Assembly (NCBI RefSeq): GCF_003391095.1
Contig: NZ_CP031447.1
Location: forward strand, 186,001-250,000
Length of the DNA: 64,000 nucleotides
DNA from: Austwickia chelonae
Lineage (GTDB): Bacteria > Actinomycetota > Actinomycetes > Actinomycetales > Dermatophilaceae
Reading direction: 5' to 3'
Shown here piece after piece: positions 32,477 to 41,203 of the stretch. The notes beneath the pieces were generated by a model. The model did no database searches. It was given only the letters and a program-made list of their open reading frames with translations, and had not been told where the DNA came from. The translations under genes and the position numbers were made by a program. The stretch's first letter is position 1. Each line of letters opens with the position of its first letter.

Positions 32477-35451
32477 CGTCCGACCTCCTTGGGCTGGCGT
32501 CCGGTGGCCAGATGGTCGGTGCCGACGCCGACCCGTCGTCCGGAGGGCGCGGCTTCACCGCGCACTGTGTCGAGGGGACCGCTCAGTTCACCTTCGACGG
32601 CTTCGTCGACCCGTTCCCGGGTGTCTTCGCCACCGGCGTGGTCGGTGCTGGCAGCGGAGGTGCCCAACAGGTTGAAGGCCACCATGACCAGGCCCAGCAC
32701 GGCTGCGTAGACACCGACGTCGAACAGCATCGACGTGGTCAGATGCGCGGACCCCAGATGACCGACGATGGGGTCGAGGAAGGACCCCTCGACGACGAGC
32801 CCCCAGACCCCGGTGGCGACGGCGACGAGGATTCCGCCGCCGATCAGGCGCAGCGGAAGCCGGGGACGTCCGAGCTGGCGGTCGCGGGAGGTCGACAGAT
32901 AGGCCAATCCGATGGTGGCCGATCCGACGAGGGCGGCGATGAAGCCGCCGCCGGGTTCGTTGTGGCCGCGCATGAAGATCAACAGCGACAGCAACACCAG
33001 CAGGGGAGTGACCAGCCGCAGCATCAACTGCATGGGCAGCACATTGCTCCACGCCTCGGTGATGGCTCGGTGGGCGGTCGTTCCCGGGGCGCGCAGCTGG
33101 GGTTGGGCCGCGTCCTGTCCGGCTTTTCTCGACGGGCGGTCGGCGAGATCGGGGTCGAGGTGCCGGTCACGCACGGTGGAGAGCACCGCGACGAGAACGA
33201 CTCCGGCCATGCCGAGGACGGACAGCTCACCGAGGGTGTCCAAGGCCCGGAACTCCACCAGGATGACGTTGACGATGTTGGCTCCGCCGGACAGGTCGAG
33301 GGTTTCACGTTGGAAGTAGGAGGCGACGTCGCCATGTTCCCGCCGACCGTTCAGCACGAAGGTTGCTGCGCCTGCAGCGAGCCCGACGCCCAAGGCCAGG
33401 ACTACAGCGACGCGGCGCTGCCTTGGCGGGTGTTCGCCGAAGTTCAGCGGGAGTTTCTGCAGCACCAGCATCATCATCACGACGGTGAGCGTCTCTACGA
33501 GCAGCTGTGTGAGGGTCACGTCGGGTGCGCCCAGCGCGAGGATCTGCACGGTGCACAGGGCGCCGACCGCAGACAGCGAGACGACCGCGGCGAGACGGCT
33601 GGTGGCCCGGCAGACGCCGATCACGGCGGCGGTGACGAGCCCGGCGAGCAGGACGTCGACGGGGCGGGTGCTTCCAGCGGGTGTCGGAGGCAGCCCGACG
33701 GCTCCGGTGGCAGCGGTGAGCGCAGGCAGGGTGACCGCCACGAAGGCGGCGAGCAGCAGGGCCACGTGACGTGACGGGTAGTCGACGGCGAGGGGGCGCA
33801 CCCAGGTCTCGCCGAGCCGGGTGAGTCCGCGGGTCAGTGCGCTGATCGCGGCCGGTCCGTCCCAGGGGAGGCTGGGATGTTCGAGCCGTGGCCAGAGGGA
33901 ACGCCGGGTGGCGACGACGGCTCCGCCCAGGGCGAAGATCACCAGCGTTGCGCCCAGTTCAGCGGTGACCCCATGCCACAGGGAGAGGTGCACGCTGCTT
34001 CCGGCGCCGGGCAGGGCTGCTTCGGCGGCACGGCTGACAGGTAGGTCGAGCAGTCCGACGGCTGCACCCAGTGGAAGCCCGACCAGGATGGGCAGTGATG
34101 CGGGCAGGAGCAGGCTCTTCTCGACGGGCTCGATCGGCCGGTCGCCCTGACCGTCGACGAATCCTCCGAAGACGATCTTGGTGCAGTAGGCGAAGGTGAG
34201 CACGCTGGACGCGACAGCGGCGCCCATCGCGACCGGCCCGGCCCAGGACGGCCCAGGGGCGGAGAGCAGCCCGGTCAGCAGGCTTTCTTTCGATGCGAAG
34301 CCCAGCATGGGGGGGATGCCGGCCATGCTGGCGCATCCGAGGGCGGTGACGGTGAAGGAAACCGGCATGGCCCGATAGAGCTGGGGGAGTCTGCGCAGGT
34401 CGCGGGTGTGGGTTGCGTGGTCGATGACGCCGACCATCATGAAGAGACCTGATTTGAACAGCGCGTGGGCGATGGTGTGCAGCACGGCCGCGGTGATGGC
34501 GGCTGCGGTGCCGACGCCGATGGTGGCGACGAGCAGCCCGAGCTGGCTCACGGTGGAGTAGGCCATGAGCTTTTTCAGGTCGGTCTGCTGGAGGGCGAAC
34601 CAGGCTCCGAGCGCTGCGGTGACCAGTCCCACGCCGATCAACAGGATGTTCCAGATCGGGACGTGGTGGAAGGCAGGTGTGAAGCGCAGCAGGAGGAAGA
34701 TCCCTGCTTTGACCACAGCCGCGGCATGCAGGTATGCGCTGACCGGGGTGATGGCCGCCATCGCGTCGGGCAGCCATATGTGGAAGGGGAACTGGGCCGA
34801 CTTGGTAAAACCTGCGATGGCGACCAAGGTGGCCACCGTCGCGGCGAAGGCCGGGTCGTCGTGCCAGACGGTGTGCGAGAGCGCGGCGGAGAGCGAGCCG
34901 GTGCGGGTGCGTTGGGCGATCAGCGCGATAGCGATGAGTAGGGAGAGCCCACCGGTGAAAGTGATGAACAGGGTGCGCATCGAGGCTTGTTCCCCGGCGT
35001 GACCGGAGCGGGCGATGAGCAGGAAGGACGCGATGCTGGTGAGCTCCCAGCACAGGAAGAACCAGATGAGGTTGTCGGCGAGGACGAGCCCGAGCATGGC
35101 CAGGGTGAACATGGTCATGACCAGGTAGAAGCTGGTCTGTGGGCCGGATCCCAGGTAGCGGGTGGAGTAGGCGAAGACGACGGCTCCGATGAGCAGCGCG
35201 ATCAGCGCGAAGATGATGCCCAGGCCGTCTGCTCGGAGAGCGATGTCCACTCCGAGGGCTGGTACCCAGGATGCGCGCCAGGTGGGATTCTCCCCCTTCA
35301 TGACGGCGGTGACCGCAGGCCAGAGGGCGGCGGTCGAGATCAGGTAGAGGCCGGCGAGGGGCCATCCTGCAGCGCGTCCGAGGCGGGCGCAGGCCGCGGG
35401 CGCGATGAGGACGGCCACGGCGAGCGTGAGCAGCGTCCACACCAAGGGCAT
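32473..35451 (-). CDS. mnhA: Mrp antiporter subunit A fused to subunit B
   Basis: Polytopic protein of 992 aa. The first ~570 residues are the ND5-like proton-channel part (LTSIASFLLIARSGHAGE, AIAGFTKSAQFPFHIWLPDAMAAITPVSAYLHAA, FKSGLFMMVGVIDHATHTRD). The next ~200 hold the MrpA-specific extension with the DUF4040-like stretch (LSAVGALCTVQILALGAPDVTLTQLLVET), and the C-terminus is a complete MnhB domain (VTPLLVLLSLLIFMRGHNEPGGGFIAALV). A+B fusions are also known from rhizobial PhaAB. The ATG at 35451 follows GGAAGGA by six bases; the frame upstream to 35853 is non-coding. First gene of the operon A(B)-C-D-E-F-G-channel. Confidence 0.93.
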   Translation of the reverse strand: MPLVWTLLTLAVAVLIAPAACARLGRAAGWPLAGLYLISTAALWPAVTAVMKGENPTWRASWVPALGVDIALRADGLGIIFALIALLIGAVVFAYSTRYLGSGPQTSFYLVMTMFTLAMLGLVLADNLIWFFLCWELTSIASFLLIARSGHAGEQASMRTLFITFTGGLSLLIAIALIAQRTRTGSLSAALSHTVWHDDPAFAATVATLVAIAGFTKSAQFPFHIWLPDAMAAITPVSAYLHAAAVVKAGIFLLLRFTPAFHHVPIWNILLIGVGLVTAALGAWFALQQTDLKKLMAYSTVSQLGLLVATIGVGTAAAITAAVLHTIAHALFKSGLFMMVGVIDHATHTRDLRRLPQLYRAMPVSFTVTALGCASMAGIPPMLGFASKESLLTGLLSAPGPSWAGPVAMGAAVASSVLTFAYCTKIVFGGFVDGQGDRPIEPVEKSLLLPASLPILVGLPLGAAVGLLDLPVSRAAEAALPGAGSSVHLSLWHGVTAELGATLVIFALGGAVVATRRSLWPRLEHPSLPWDGPAAISALTRGLTRLGETWVRPLAVDYPSRHVALLLAAFVAVTLPALTAATGAVGLPPTPAGSTRPVDVLLAGLVTAAVIGVCRATSRLAAVVSLSAVGALCTVQILALGAPDVTLTQLLVETLTVVMMMLVLQKLPLNFGEHPPRQRRVAVVLALGVGLAAGAATFVLNGRREHGDVASYFQRETLDLSGGANIVNVILVEFRALDTLGELSVLGMAGVVLVAVLSTVRDRHLDPDLADRPSRKAGQDAAQPQLRAPGTTAHRAITEAWSNVLPMQLMLRLVTPLLVLLSLLIFMRGHNEPGGGFIAALVGSATIGLAYLSTSRDRQLGRPRLPLRLIGGGILVAVATGVWGLVVEGSFLDPIVGHLGSAHLTTSMLFDVGVYAAVLGLVMVAFNLLGTSAASTDHAGGEDTRERVDEAVEGELSGPLDTVRGEAAPSGRRVGVGTDHLATGRQPKEVGR

Positions 35452-35853
35452 GCGGGGTCCTTCCGGGTCGTCGTTCGTGACATGGGTTACGGGGACGAAA
35501 GCGGCGGCCCGAGGTTGTCGTTGGGTGAGCGGCCCCTCGTACGTGCAGGATCTCCGACGGTTTCTGTCGATGCATGCTGCTTTTTCAGCGTACCGGCCGG
35601 GTCGGCTGACCTGGGTCTGTGCGTCGGAGGCGAACGACAGGCGTCCTTGTTCCTGCCGGTACGGGGGGTGGCCGGGCGAAATGTCCCAGGAGCTGGGTCG
35701 GTGTCCATCCGGCTCGTGGACTCTGTCGGTCTCATGACCGGGCCTGGGGTGCGGTGCGGGGTGTCCAGGGCCGTGATCATCGGCCGGTCCTCCCCGGCCG
35801 CCGATGGCGTGGTCCGGGGCTTCGCTCAAGGTTGGCCGGTTAGTGTGGCGCAT
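35452..35853. other. Divergent intergenic region
   Basis: About 400 bases between the antiporter operon and the cyclophilin gene. Open frames exist on both strands but they lack ribosome sites and recognisable motifs. Promoters for both directions must lie here; I could not pick a convincing -35/-10 pair or an operator. Confidence 0.4.
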
Positions 35854-36522
35854 ATGACCGTTCGACTTGCCCGCCTGGGAATCCTGATGTGTCTGCCTTT
35901 GGCTCTGGTCTCGTGCGCGGATTCGGCCTCGCCGTCGAAGTCCTCGTCGAGTTCTTCTGCCGGGACGGGAGGAGCGACGGCCTGCCCGGCGGCTGACGGC
36001 TCATCGGCCAAGAAAGCCGCTTTCGATGCTGCCCCGCCGATGTGTATCGACCCGGCGAAGACCTATACCGCGACGGTGTCGACCGACGTAGGTGACTTCG
36101 AGGTGGCACTGGACCCGAAGAAGGCACCGAAGACGGTGAACAACTTCGTGGTGTTGGCGCGATACCACTTCTACGACGGAGTTGACTTCCACCGGGTGAT
36201 GCCCTCTTTCGTGGTGCAGGGCGGTGACCCGCAGGGGACGGGGCGGGGCGGTCCGGGATATCAGTTCGCGGATGAACTTCCTGAGGCCGGCGCCTATGAG
36301 GTCGGCTCGTTGGCGATGGCCAATGCCGGGCCGAATACGAACGGCAGCCAGTTCTTTGTGGTGACCGGGCCTCGAGGGGTGGGCCTGCCGCCGCTGTACA
36401 CCCTTTTCGGCAAGGTCACTTCCGGGATGGATGTGGTGCAGAAGATCGAGAAGGACGGTTCGGAGTCGGGTACGCCGACGAAGAAGCACAAGATGACGAA
36501 GGTGACGATCACGGAGAAGTGA
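35854..36522 (+). CDS. Cyclophilin-type peptidyl-prolyl isomerase lipoprotein
   Basis: Extracellular PPIase of 222 aa, with a signal peptide with lipobox LVSC (Cys at about residue 21), a Ser/Gly linker, then a cyclophilin domain: GDFEVALDPKKAPKTVNNFVVLARYHFYDGVDFHRVMPSFVVQGGDP (Arg and Phe of the active site), LAMANAGPNTNGSQFFV (the SQFF motif) and LYTLFGKVTSGMDVVQKI. All active-site elements are visible. It likely assists folding of exported proteins. The ATG at 35854 is preferred because the frame upstream has no signal peptide. Confidence 0.92.
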   Translation: MTVRLARLGILMCLPLALVSCADSASPSKSSSSSSAGTGGATACPAADGSSAKKAAFDAAPPMCIDPAKTYTATVSTDVGDFEVALDPKKAPKTVNNFVVLARYHFYDGVDFHRVMPSFVVQGGDPQGTGRGGPGYQFADELPEAGAYEVGSLAMANAGPNTNGSQFFVVTGPRGVGLPPLYTLFGKVTSGMDVVQKIEKDGSESGTPTKKHKMTKVTITEK

Positions 36523-36542
36523 TCGCCCTACGTGGCGGGGTC

Positions 36543-36574
36543 GGGTCCGGGTGTTCCGCGAGGCGCCCGGGCCC
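36543..36574 (+). terminator. Hairpin terminator after cyclophilin gene
   Basis: GGGTCCGGG pairs with CCCGGGCCC (one G-T wobble) around a 14-base loop, starting 21 bases after the stop codon and followed by TTGTGCGTTCTG. GC-rich stem; only a weak T-rich tail. Confidence 0.55.
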
Positions 36575-36811
36575 TTGTGCGTTCTGGGGCAGGGCGCTGG
36601 CTGGGTGCTCTGTGGCGCGACGAGCGGTCGACAGCTGCCGAATATGCCCTTTTTCAACCTTTTGTTCAGCTGGGTTTCGCCCTGACCCTTTTTGTCTGGA
36701 TGACTCGGTACTATCGCGAATAACTTTTAGCCTCAGTAAGTTTCGTGAACTTATGAGGATTTCGCCGTGGTGTGGGGCAGCTGTGCGCCCGAGCGAGACA
36801 GGGGGACGACC

Positions 36812-37663
36812 GTGACGGAGATCGCCGGTGCTGGCTACAGCCTCCAGCTACCCGACGGATCGACCTGCGCCCGACGCCGAGAGGACTTCCTCGCTGCGCA
36901 GCCATGGCCCCATCTCGTCCTCGACGACCTCGTGCCTCGACAACTCGCTCTGGACGCCTACGAACAAGAATGCCGACGTATCCACCGGCTGGACCGACTC
37001 AGCGGACACGGCAACAGGAAATCCTCGGCCCCTGACGGTTTCGGCCCGGCCGCCAGCCAGATCCTCCAGATCCTCGACAGCCCGGAGATGGTGGACTTCC
37101 TCGAGCAACTCACCGGCATCTCCGGACTGGAACCCGACCCGGGACGCGCCTGGGCCGGGCTGCACGTCAGCCTGCCCGGTGACTACCACTGGCTGCACCG
37201 CGACTTCATCCGGCATCCCGACGACGCACGCTGGCACCGGGTCACCGTGATCCTCTATCTCAACCCCAGCTGGCCCGAAGACTACGGCGGACAACTCGAA
37301 CTATGGGCGCCCTCCGGTGCCACCCCCACCACCGTGATCTCCCCGGTCGCTCCGACCGCAGTGGTCTTCGAGAACAGCTCGGTCGCCATCCACGGTATGC
37401 CGGAACCGATCAACTGCCCCGACGGCCTTGCCCGAATGTCCCTGGCCGCCTACTACTACACCAGGGAAGCGCCGCCTCGCCGTGGCCGCTACCACCCGTT
37501 GATCCGGCGGCCCCGACGCCCGCAGGATCCGCTCCAGCGAGGTCACGCGCCGTTCTCCGAGATCGTCGAAGGATTGGACCTCCGCGCGAAGGAGTTCGCC
37601 CACAGCCTCCAGCGTCGGCGACGTGCCCCGGACGCCACTGAACGTGCGACGACCCTGAACTGA
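36812..37663 (+). CDS. 2OG-Fe(II) oxygenase
   Basis: Soluble dioxygenase of 283 aa (double-stranded beta-helix, prolyl-hydroxylase-like). The iron facial triad is visible as His129-x-Asp131 (WLHRDF) and His194 (VAIHGMPEP), with Arg208 (GLARMSLAAYYY) for 2-oxoglutarate, and LYLNPSWPEDYGGQLELW between them as in P4H-type enzymes. The C-terminus is Arg-rich. GTG 36812 lies 5 bases behind GGGGGA; GTG 36767 with a weaker GAGGA site is the alternative. Substrate unknown. The 290 bases before it hold the terminator above and an AT-rich promoter-like patch. Confidence 0.85.
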   Translation: MTEIAGAGYSLQLPDGSTCARRREDFLAAQPWPHLVLDDLVPRQLALDAYEQECRRIHRLDRLSGHGNRKSSAPDGFGPAASQILQILDSPEMVDFLEQLTGISGLEPDPGRAWAGLHVSLPGDYHWLHRDFIRHPDDARWHRVTVILYLNPSWPEDYGGQLELWAPSGATPTTVISPVAPTAVVFENSSVAIHGMPEPINCPDGLARMSLAAYYYTREAPPRRGRYHPLIRRPRRPQDPLQRGHAPFSEIVEGLDLRAKEFAHSLQRRRRAPDATERATTLN

Positions 37664-37726
37664 GTTGCCCTGTCATGCAGAGACGGGCACCAGGAGAACC
37701 CGGCGCCCGCCCCTCATCCACACGAT

Positions 37727-38002
37727 TCAGGCCTTGACCTGGTCCACCGCATCACACCGGGTCGTCGACTCGATCAGCGCCTTCAACGTCGCTGGATCCG
37801 ACGAATCACCGTGCACGCCCATGGCCAGACCCAACATGAACGAACCCACGGGTGCCATCGGACGCTCCAGATCGTGCGCGATGGTCTTCGTGAGGTCGTG
37901 GATGGCGTGGATGTCCACCAGGCCCGCATCGACGTTCAACAGAGCAGCGGTCTGTTCGACCCAGGTCTGCCAGCGGGCTTCTGTCTCATTCAAGTCGTTC
38001 AT
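37727..38002 (-). CDS. DUF6457 protein, last gene of the nar operon
   Basis: Small cytoplasmic, helical protein of 91 aa (MNDLNETEARWQTWVEQTAALL, DIHAIHDLTKTIAHDLERPMAPVGSFMLGLAMG). It matches the DUF6457 family, which in actinobacteria often sits beside or fused to the molybdopterin-guanine-dinucleotide enzyme MobA. A strong GGAAGGAAGAG site precedes the ATG. It starts 27 bases after narI, so a role in molybdenum cofactor delivery to nitrate reductase is inferred. The longer overlapping frame is a shadow of narI. Confidence 0.75.
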   Translation of the reverse strand: MNDLNETEARWQTWVEQTAALLNVDAGLVDIHAIHDLTKTIAHDLERPMAPVGSFMLGLAMGVHGDSSDPATLKALIESTTRCDAVDQVKA

Positions 38003-38028
38003 GCTCTCTTCCTTCCCAGCCGTGGTGG

Positions 38029-38799
38029 TCAACGCTGCCGAAGCTCCGGACGCGACTCCCAGCCGCGGCGTGGTGCCTGGGTACCCACGCCTGTCCCCGG
38101 GCGCCGGTCCGCCGAGCGGTACACCACGTACGGACGGGTCAGATAACCCACCGGCGCTGAGAAGACGTGCACCAACCGGGTGAAGGGCCACAGCGCGAAA
38201 AGAACACAGGCCACCAAGGTGTGCAGTTGGAAACCGAGCGGAGCCTGCGCCATCAGGTCGGCATCGGGCCGGAAGGTCAGGAACTGGCGGTACCAGATGG
38301 AGACCCCGTCCCGGTAGTTGTAATGCTCCGGCAGCGGCCCAGGGTTGTTGATGCCCGGTGCCAGCCACCCGAGGGTGTTCGACAGGCCCAGCAAGATCGT
38401 CACCCCGAGGAAGACGTACATGACCTTGTCCATCGGCGTGGTCGCGGAGAACACCGGCCCGGTCGTCCGGCGACGGTAGATCAGGATCGCCAGGCCACCC
38501 AAGGTGAGGAAACCGGCCAGCAGACCGACCGACACCGCCAGGAAGTGATAGATCTCCTGGCTGATACCGACCGCCTCGGTCCACGACTTCGGGATGAGCA
38601 GACCCATCACGTGACCGAGCACCACGAACAGGATGCCGAAATGGAACATCGGCGACCCCCAGCGCAACAACCGGTCTTCGTACAGCTGGCTGCTACGCGT
38701 CGTCCAGCCGAACTGGTCGTACTTGTAACGCCAGAAGTGACCGACGACGAAGGCGGTCAGACAGATATAGGGGAAGACCACCCACAGCAGGGTGTTCAT
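38029..38799 (-). CDS. narI: Respiratory nitrate reductase gamma subunit (cytochrome b)
   Basis: Five-helix membrane subunit of 256 aa carrying the two b-type haems that pass quinol electrons to NarH. Seen are GHFWRYKYDQFGWTTRSSQLYE, FHFGILFVVLGHVMGLLIP (His ligands), EIYHFLAVSVG and LGFQLHTLVACVLFALWPFTRLVHVFSAP (His ligands). Length is normal for actinobacteria. ATGA overlap with narJ. Confidence 0.93.
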   Translation of the reverse strand: MNTLLWVVFPYICLTAFVVGHFWRYKYDQFGWTTRSSQLYEDRLLRWGSPMFHFGILFVVLGHVMGLLIPKSWTEAVGISQEIYHFLAVSVGLLAGFLTLGGLAILIYRRRTTGPVFSATTPMDKVMYVFLGVTILLGLSNTLGWLAPGINNPGPLPEHYNYRDGVSIWYRQFLTFRPDADLMAQAPLGFQLHTLVACVLFALWPFTRLVHVFSAPVGYLTRPYVVYRSADRRPGTGVGTQAPRRGWESRPELRQR

Positions 38800-39518
38800 G
38801 AGCGGGCTCCTTCAGGGGCGGGCAGATCGGTCCAGTTCAGGTCGTCCGCCGGGTTCGGGTTCAGGCGGGGGTCGATCTCATAAGGGGCCAGGCCGACATC
38901 TTCAGTGGGCGGGCCCTCGGCGACGAGCCGGGCCACAGCCTCCTGCTCCTCACCGTCCAACGGGGGCAGAGTCGCGCAGACCGCCACCACGGCGTCGGCC
39001 CACCTCGACCCGGCGTCGAGCAGCGCCAACCGCAGGACCTCCACACCCGCCCGGTGGTTCAACACCAAGGAAAGCGCAGCCTGCAGATCGACCGTGGCGC
39101 CGAACTCCAGGACCACTGCGAGATGGTCGGGCAGCTCGGCATCCGCATCGGACAGTTCGACACCGGCATGCCGGTACGCCTGTTTGAACTGCACCAGAGC
39201 CACCCCACGCTTACGGGTGTCGCCATAGGCGAAGTACGTCAGATAAGGCGCACACCGACGGGTGTAGTCGAAAGTGGCGACATAGTCACGACGGATCCGT
39301 TCCAGATCGCCACCGGCGAGATCGTCGACGAGTCGACGCAGCGGCTCCCGCACCGCGGCAGGCAGCTGGTCGATCACCCCGGTGAGGACCGGGAGATGAC
39401 CGAGCATCTGATCGTCCGGATAACCGATGAGGACCGAAGCGCACTGCCAAGTCGCCCGGATCTGCTCCTCAGTCATCGGTAAGGTGCCGCTCTTACGACG
39501 GCGCAAAGCCAATCTCAT
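38796..39518 (-). CDS. narJ: Nitrate reductase molybdenum cofactor assembly chaperone
   Basis: Cytoplasmic chaperone of 240 aa required for cofactor insertion into NarG. The helical TorD/NarJ-type protein shows ATFDYTRRCAPYLTYFAYGDTRKRG and LPDHLAVVLEFGA, both typical NarJ blocks. Its ends overlap narH and narI by four bases. It is not part of the final enzyme. Confidence 0.9.
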   Translation of the reverse strand: MRLALRRRKSGTLPMTEEQIRATWQCASVLIGYPDDQMLGHLPVLTGVIDQLPAAVREPLRRLVDDLAGGDLERIRRDYVATFDYTRRCAPYLTYFAYGDTRKRGVALVQFKQAYRHAGVELSDADAELPDHLAVVLEFGATVDLQAALSLVLNHRAGVEVLRLALLDAGSRWADAVVAVCATLPPLDGEEQEAVARLVAEGPPTEDVGLAPYEIDPRLNPNPADDLNWTDLPAPEGARS

Positions 39519-41176
39519 CGTCGCTCACCGACCGCGTCACCGACCGCGTCACCGGGCGGGAAAATACCCTCGGGCATGCCCTTGCCGTCCCAGTTCAACA
39601 GGTTGATCCGGCCCTTGCCGGTCGGAGTGGTCACATCGGAGGTCTGCCGGGCCTGCAACATCCGGAAGTTCTCCACCGCGATCGGCTCGACCGACCCCGA
39701 ACCTTCACCGAAGACTCCCTGCGGTCCGGTCTCATAGGCCGCCACATCACAGGTGGTGGCAAGCTCCTCGAGGCTGTGAGCCTGCTCGGCATGCGCAGAC
39801 GGGATGACATAGCGGTCGTCGTACTTCGCCAAGGCCAACAGACGGAACATCTCGTACATGTCCTCCTCGGACATGCCGACACTCGCCGGGATCTCCGGGT
39901 TCGGGTCCCGCCCCAGGTTGATATCCCGCATGTACGAACGCATCGCCGCCAACTTGCGCAGCACGTCATCGACCGGTGCCACATCACCGGCGGTGAACAG
40001 GTTCGCCAAGTACTCCACCGGGATCCGGAGCGCCTCGATCGCTGCGAACAGGTTCTCGCTGTCCTCAGCGTCGAAACCGGTCTCCCGGATGACGTCGACC
40101 ACCGGCGACAGCGGCGGGATGTACCAGACCATCGGCATCGTCCGGTACTCCGGGTGCAGCGGCAAAGCCACCTTGTAGTCGTTGATCAGCTTGTAGATCG
40201 GCGATTTCTGCGCCGCGACGATCCAGTCACCGGGAATCCCTGCTCGTTCGGCCTCGGCGACGATCCTCGGATCATGCGGGTCCAGCAGGACCTTCCGCTG
40301 AGCTTCGTACAACTCGTGCTCCGGCGCGCTCGCCGCTTCCAGCACGGCATCCGCGTCGTAGAACACCAGGCCGATGTACCGCAGCCGACCCACACAGGTC
40401 TCCGCGCACACCGTGGGAATGCCGACCTCGATCCGCGGGAAGCAGAAGGTGCACTTCTCCGCCTTGCCCGTCTTGTGGTTGAAGTAGACCTTCTTGTAAG
40501 GGCATCCGGTGATGCACATCCGCCATCCGCGGCACTTGTCCTGATCGACCAGGACGATGCCGTCCTCGGTGCGCTTGTAGATCGCACCGGACGGGCAGGA
40601 TGCCGCGCAGCTCGGGTTGAGGCAGTGCTCGCAGATGCGAGGCAGGTAGAACATGAAGGTCTTCTCGAATTCGAAGGCGACCTTGTCCGCGATGCCTTTG
40701 AGCATCACGTCCTTGTGCGCGGTCTCCTTCGAACCACCCAGATCGTCGTCCCAGTTCGCCGACCACGAGATGTTCATCGGCTTGCCCGAGATCAACGAGT
40801 GTGGGCGAGCGACGGGGAAGTGCTTCTGCGCCGGAGCGTTCAGCAAGGTCTCGTAGTCGTAGGTCCACGGCTCGTAGTAGTCGTCGATCGACGGCATCTT
40901 CGGGTTGGAGAAGATGCTCATCAGCTTCTTCCACCGGCCGCCGGCCTTCAGCTTCAGGCGGCCGTTCTTGCCGAGCTCCCAGCCGCCCTTCCACTCCTCC
41001 TGGTCCTCGTACCGCCGTGGGTATCCCAGACCCGGACGGGTCTCGACATTGTTGAACCAGACGTACTCGGTGCCGGTGCGGTTCGTCCACGCCTGTTTGC
41101 AGGTGACCGAACAGGTGTGACACCCGATGCATTTGTCGAGGTTCATCACCATCGCCATCTGGGCCATGATGCGCAT
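39515..41176 (-). CDS. narH: Respiratory nitrate reductase beta subunit
   Basis: Iron-sulphur subunit of 553 aa. Cluster motifs are CIGCHTCSVTCKQAW near the N-terminus, CEHCLNPSCAASCPSGAIYK and CRGWRMCITGCPYKKVYFNHKTGKAEKCTFC, giving the usual four clusters (the Trp in CRGWRMC marks the 3Fe-4S site). It wires NarI to NarG at the inner face of the membrane. An ATG at 41176 begins the normal-length protein, 27 bases after narG. Confidence 0.95.
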   Translation of the reverse strand: MRIMAQMAMVMNLDKCIGCHTCSVTCKQAWTNRTGTEYVWFNNVETRPGLGYPRRYEDQEEWKGGWELGKNGRLKLKAGGRWKKLMSIFSNPKMPSIDDYYEPWTYDYETLLNAPAQKHFPVARPHSLISGKPMNISWSANWDDDLGGSKETAHKDVMLKGIADKVAFEFEKTFMFYLPRICEHCLNPSCAASCPSGAIYKRTEDGIVLVDQDKCRGWRMCITGCPYKKVYFNHKTGKAEKCTFCFPRIEVGIPTVCAETCVGRLRYIGLVFYDADAVLEAASAPEHELYEAQRKVLLDPHDPRIVAEAERAGIPGDWIVAAQKSPIYKLINDYKVALPLHPEYRTMPMVWYIPPLSPVVDVIRETGFDAEDSENLFAAIEALRIPVEYLANLFTAGDVAPVDDVLRKLAAMRSYMRDINLGRDPNPEIPASVGMSEEDMYEMFRLLALAKYDDRYVIPSAHAEQAHSLEELATTCDVAAYETGPQGVFGEGSGSVEPIAVENFRMLQARQTSDVTTPTGKGRINLLNWDGKGMPEGIFPPGDAVGDAVGERR

Positions 41177-41203
41177 GACTGTTGCCTCTCCTCGTTCTGG
41201 GTG

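Noticed and set aside
34987-35853. An in-frame upstream extension of the cyclophilin gene.
   Set aside because: It runs opposite the antiporter gene and lacks family match; the signal peptide begins at 35854.
36532-36723. A 63-residue frame with STAAEYALF, slightly like Flp/TadE pilins.
   Set aside because: No signal sequence in the right place, no ribosome site, lies across the cyclophilin terminator; the resemblance is short.
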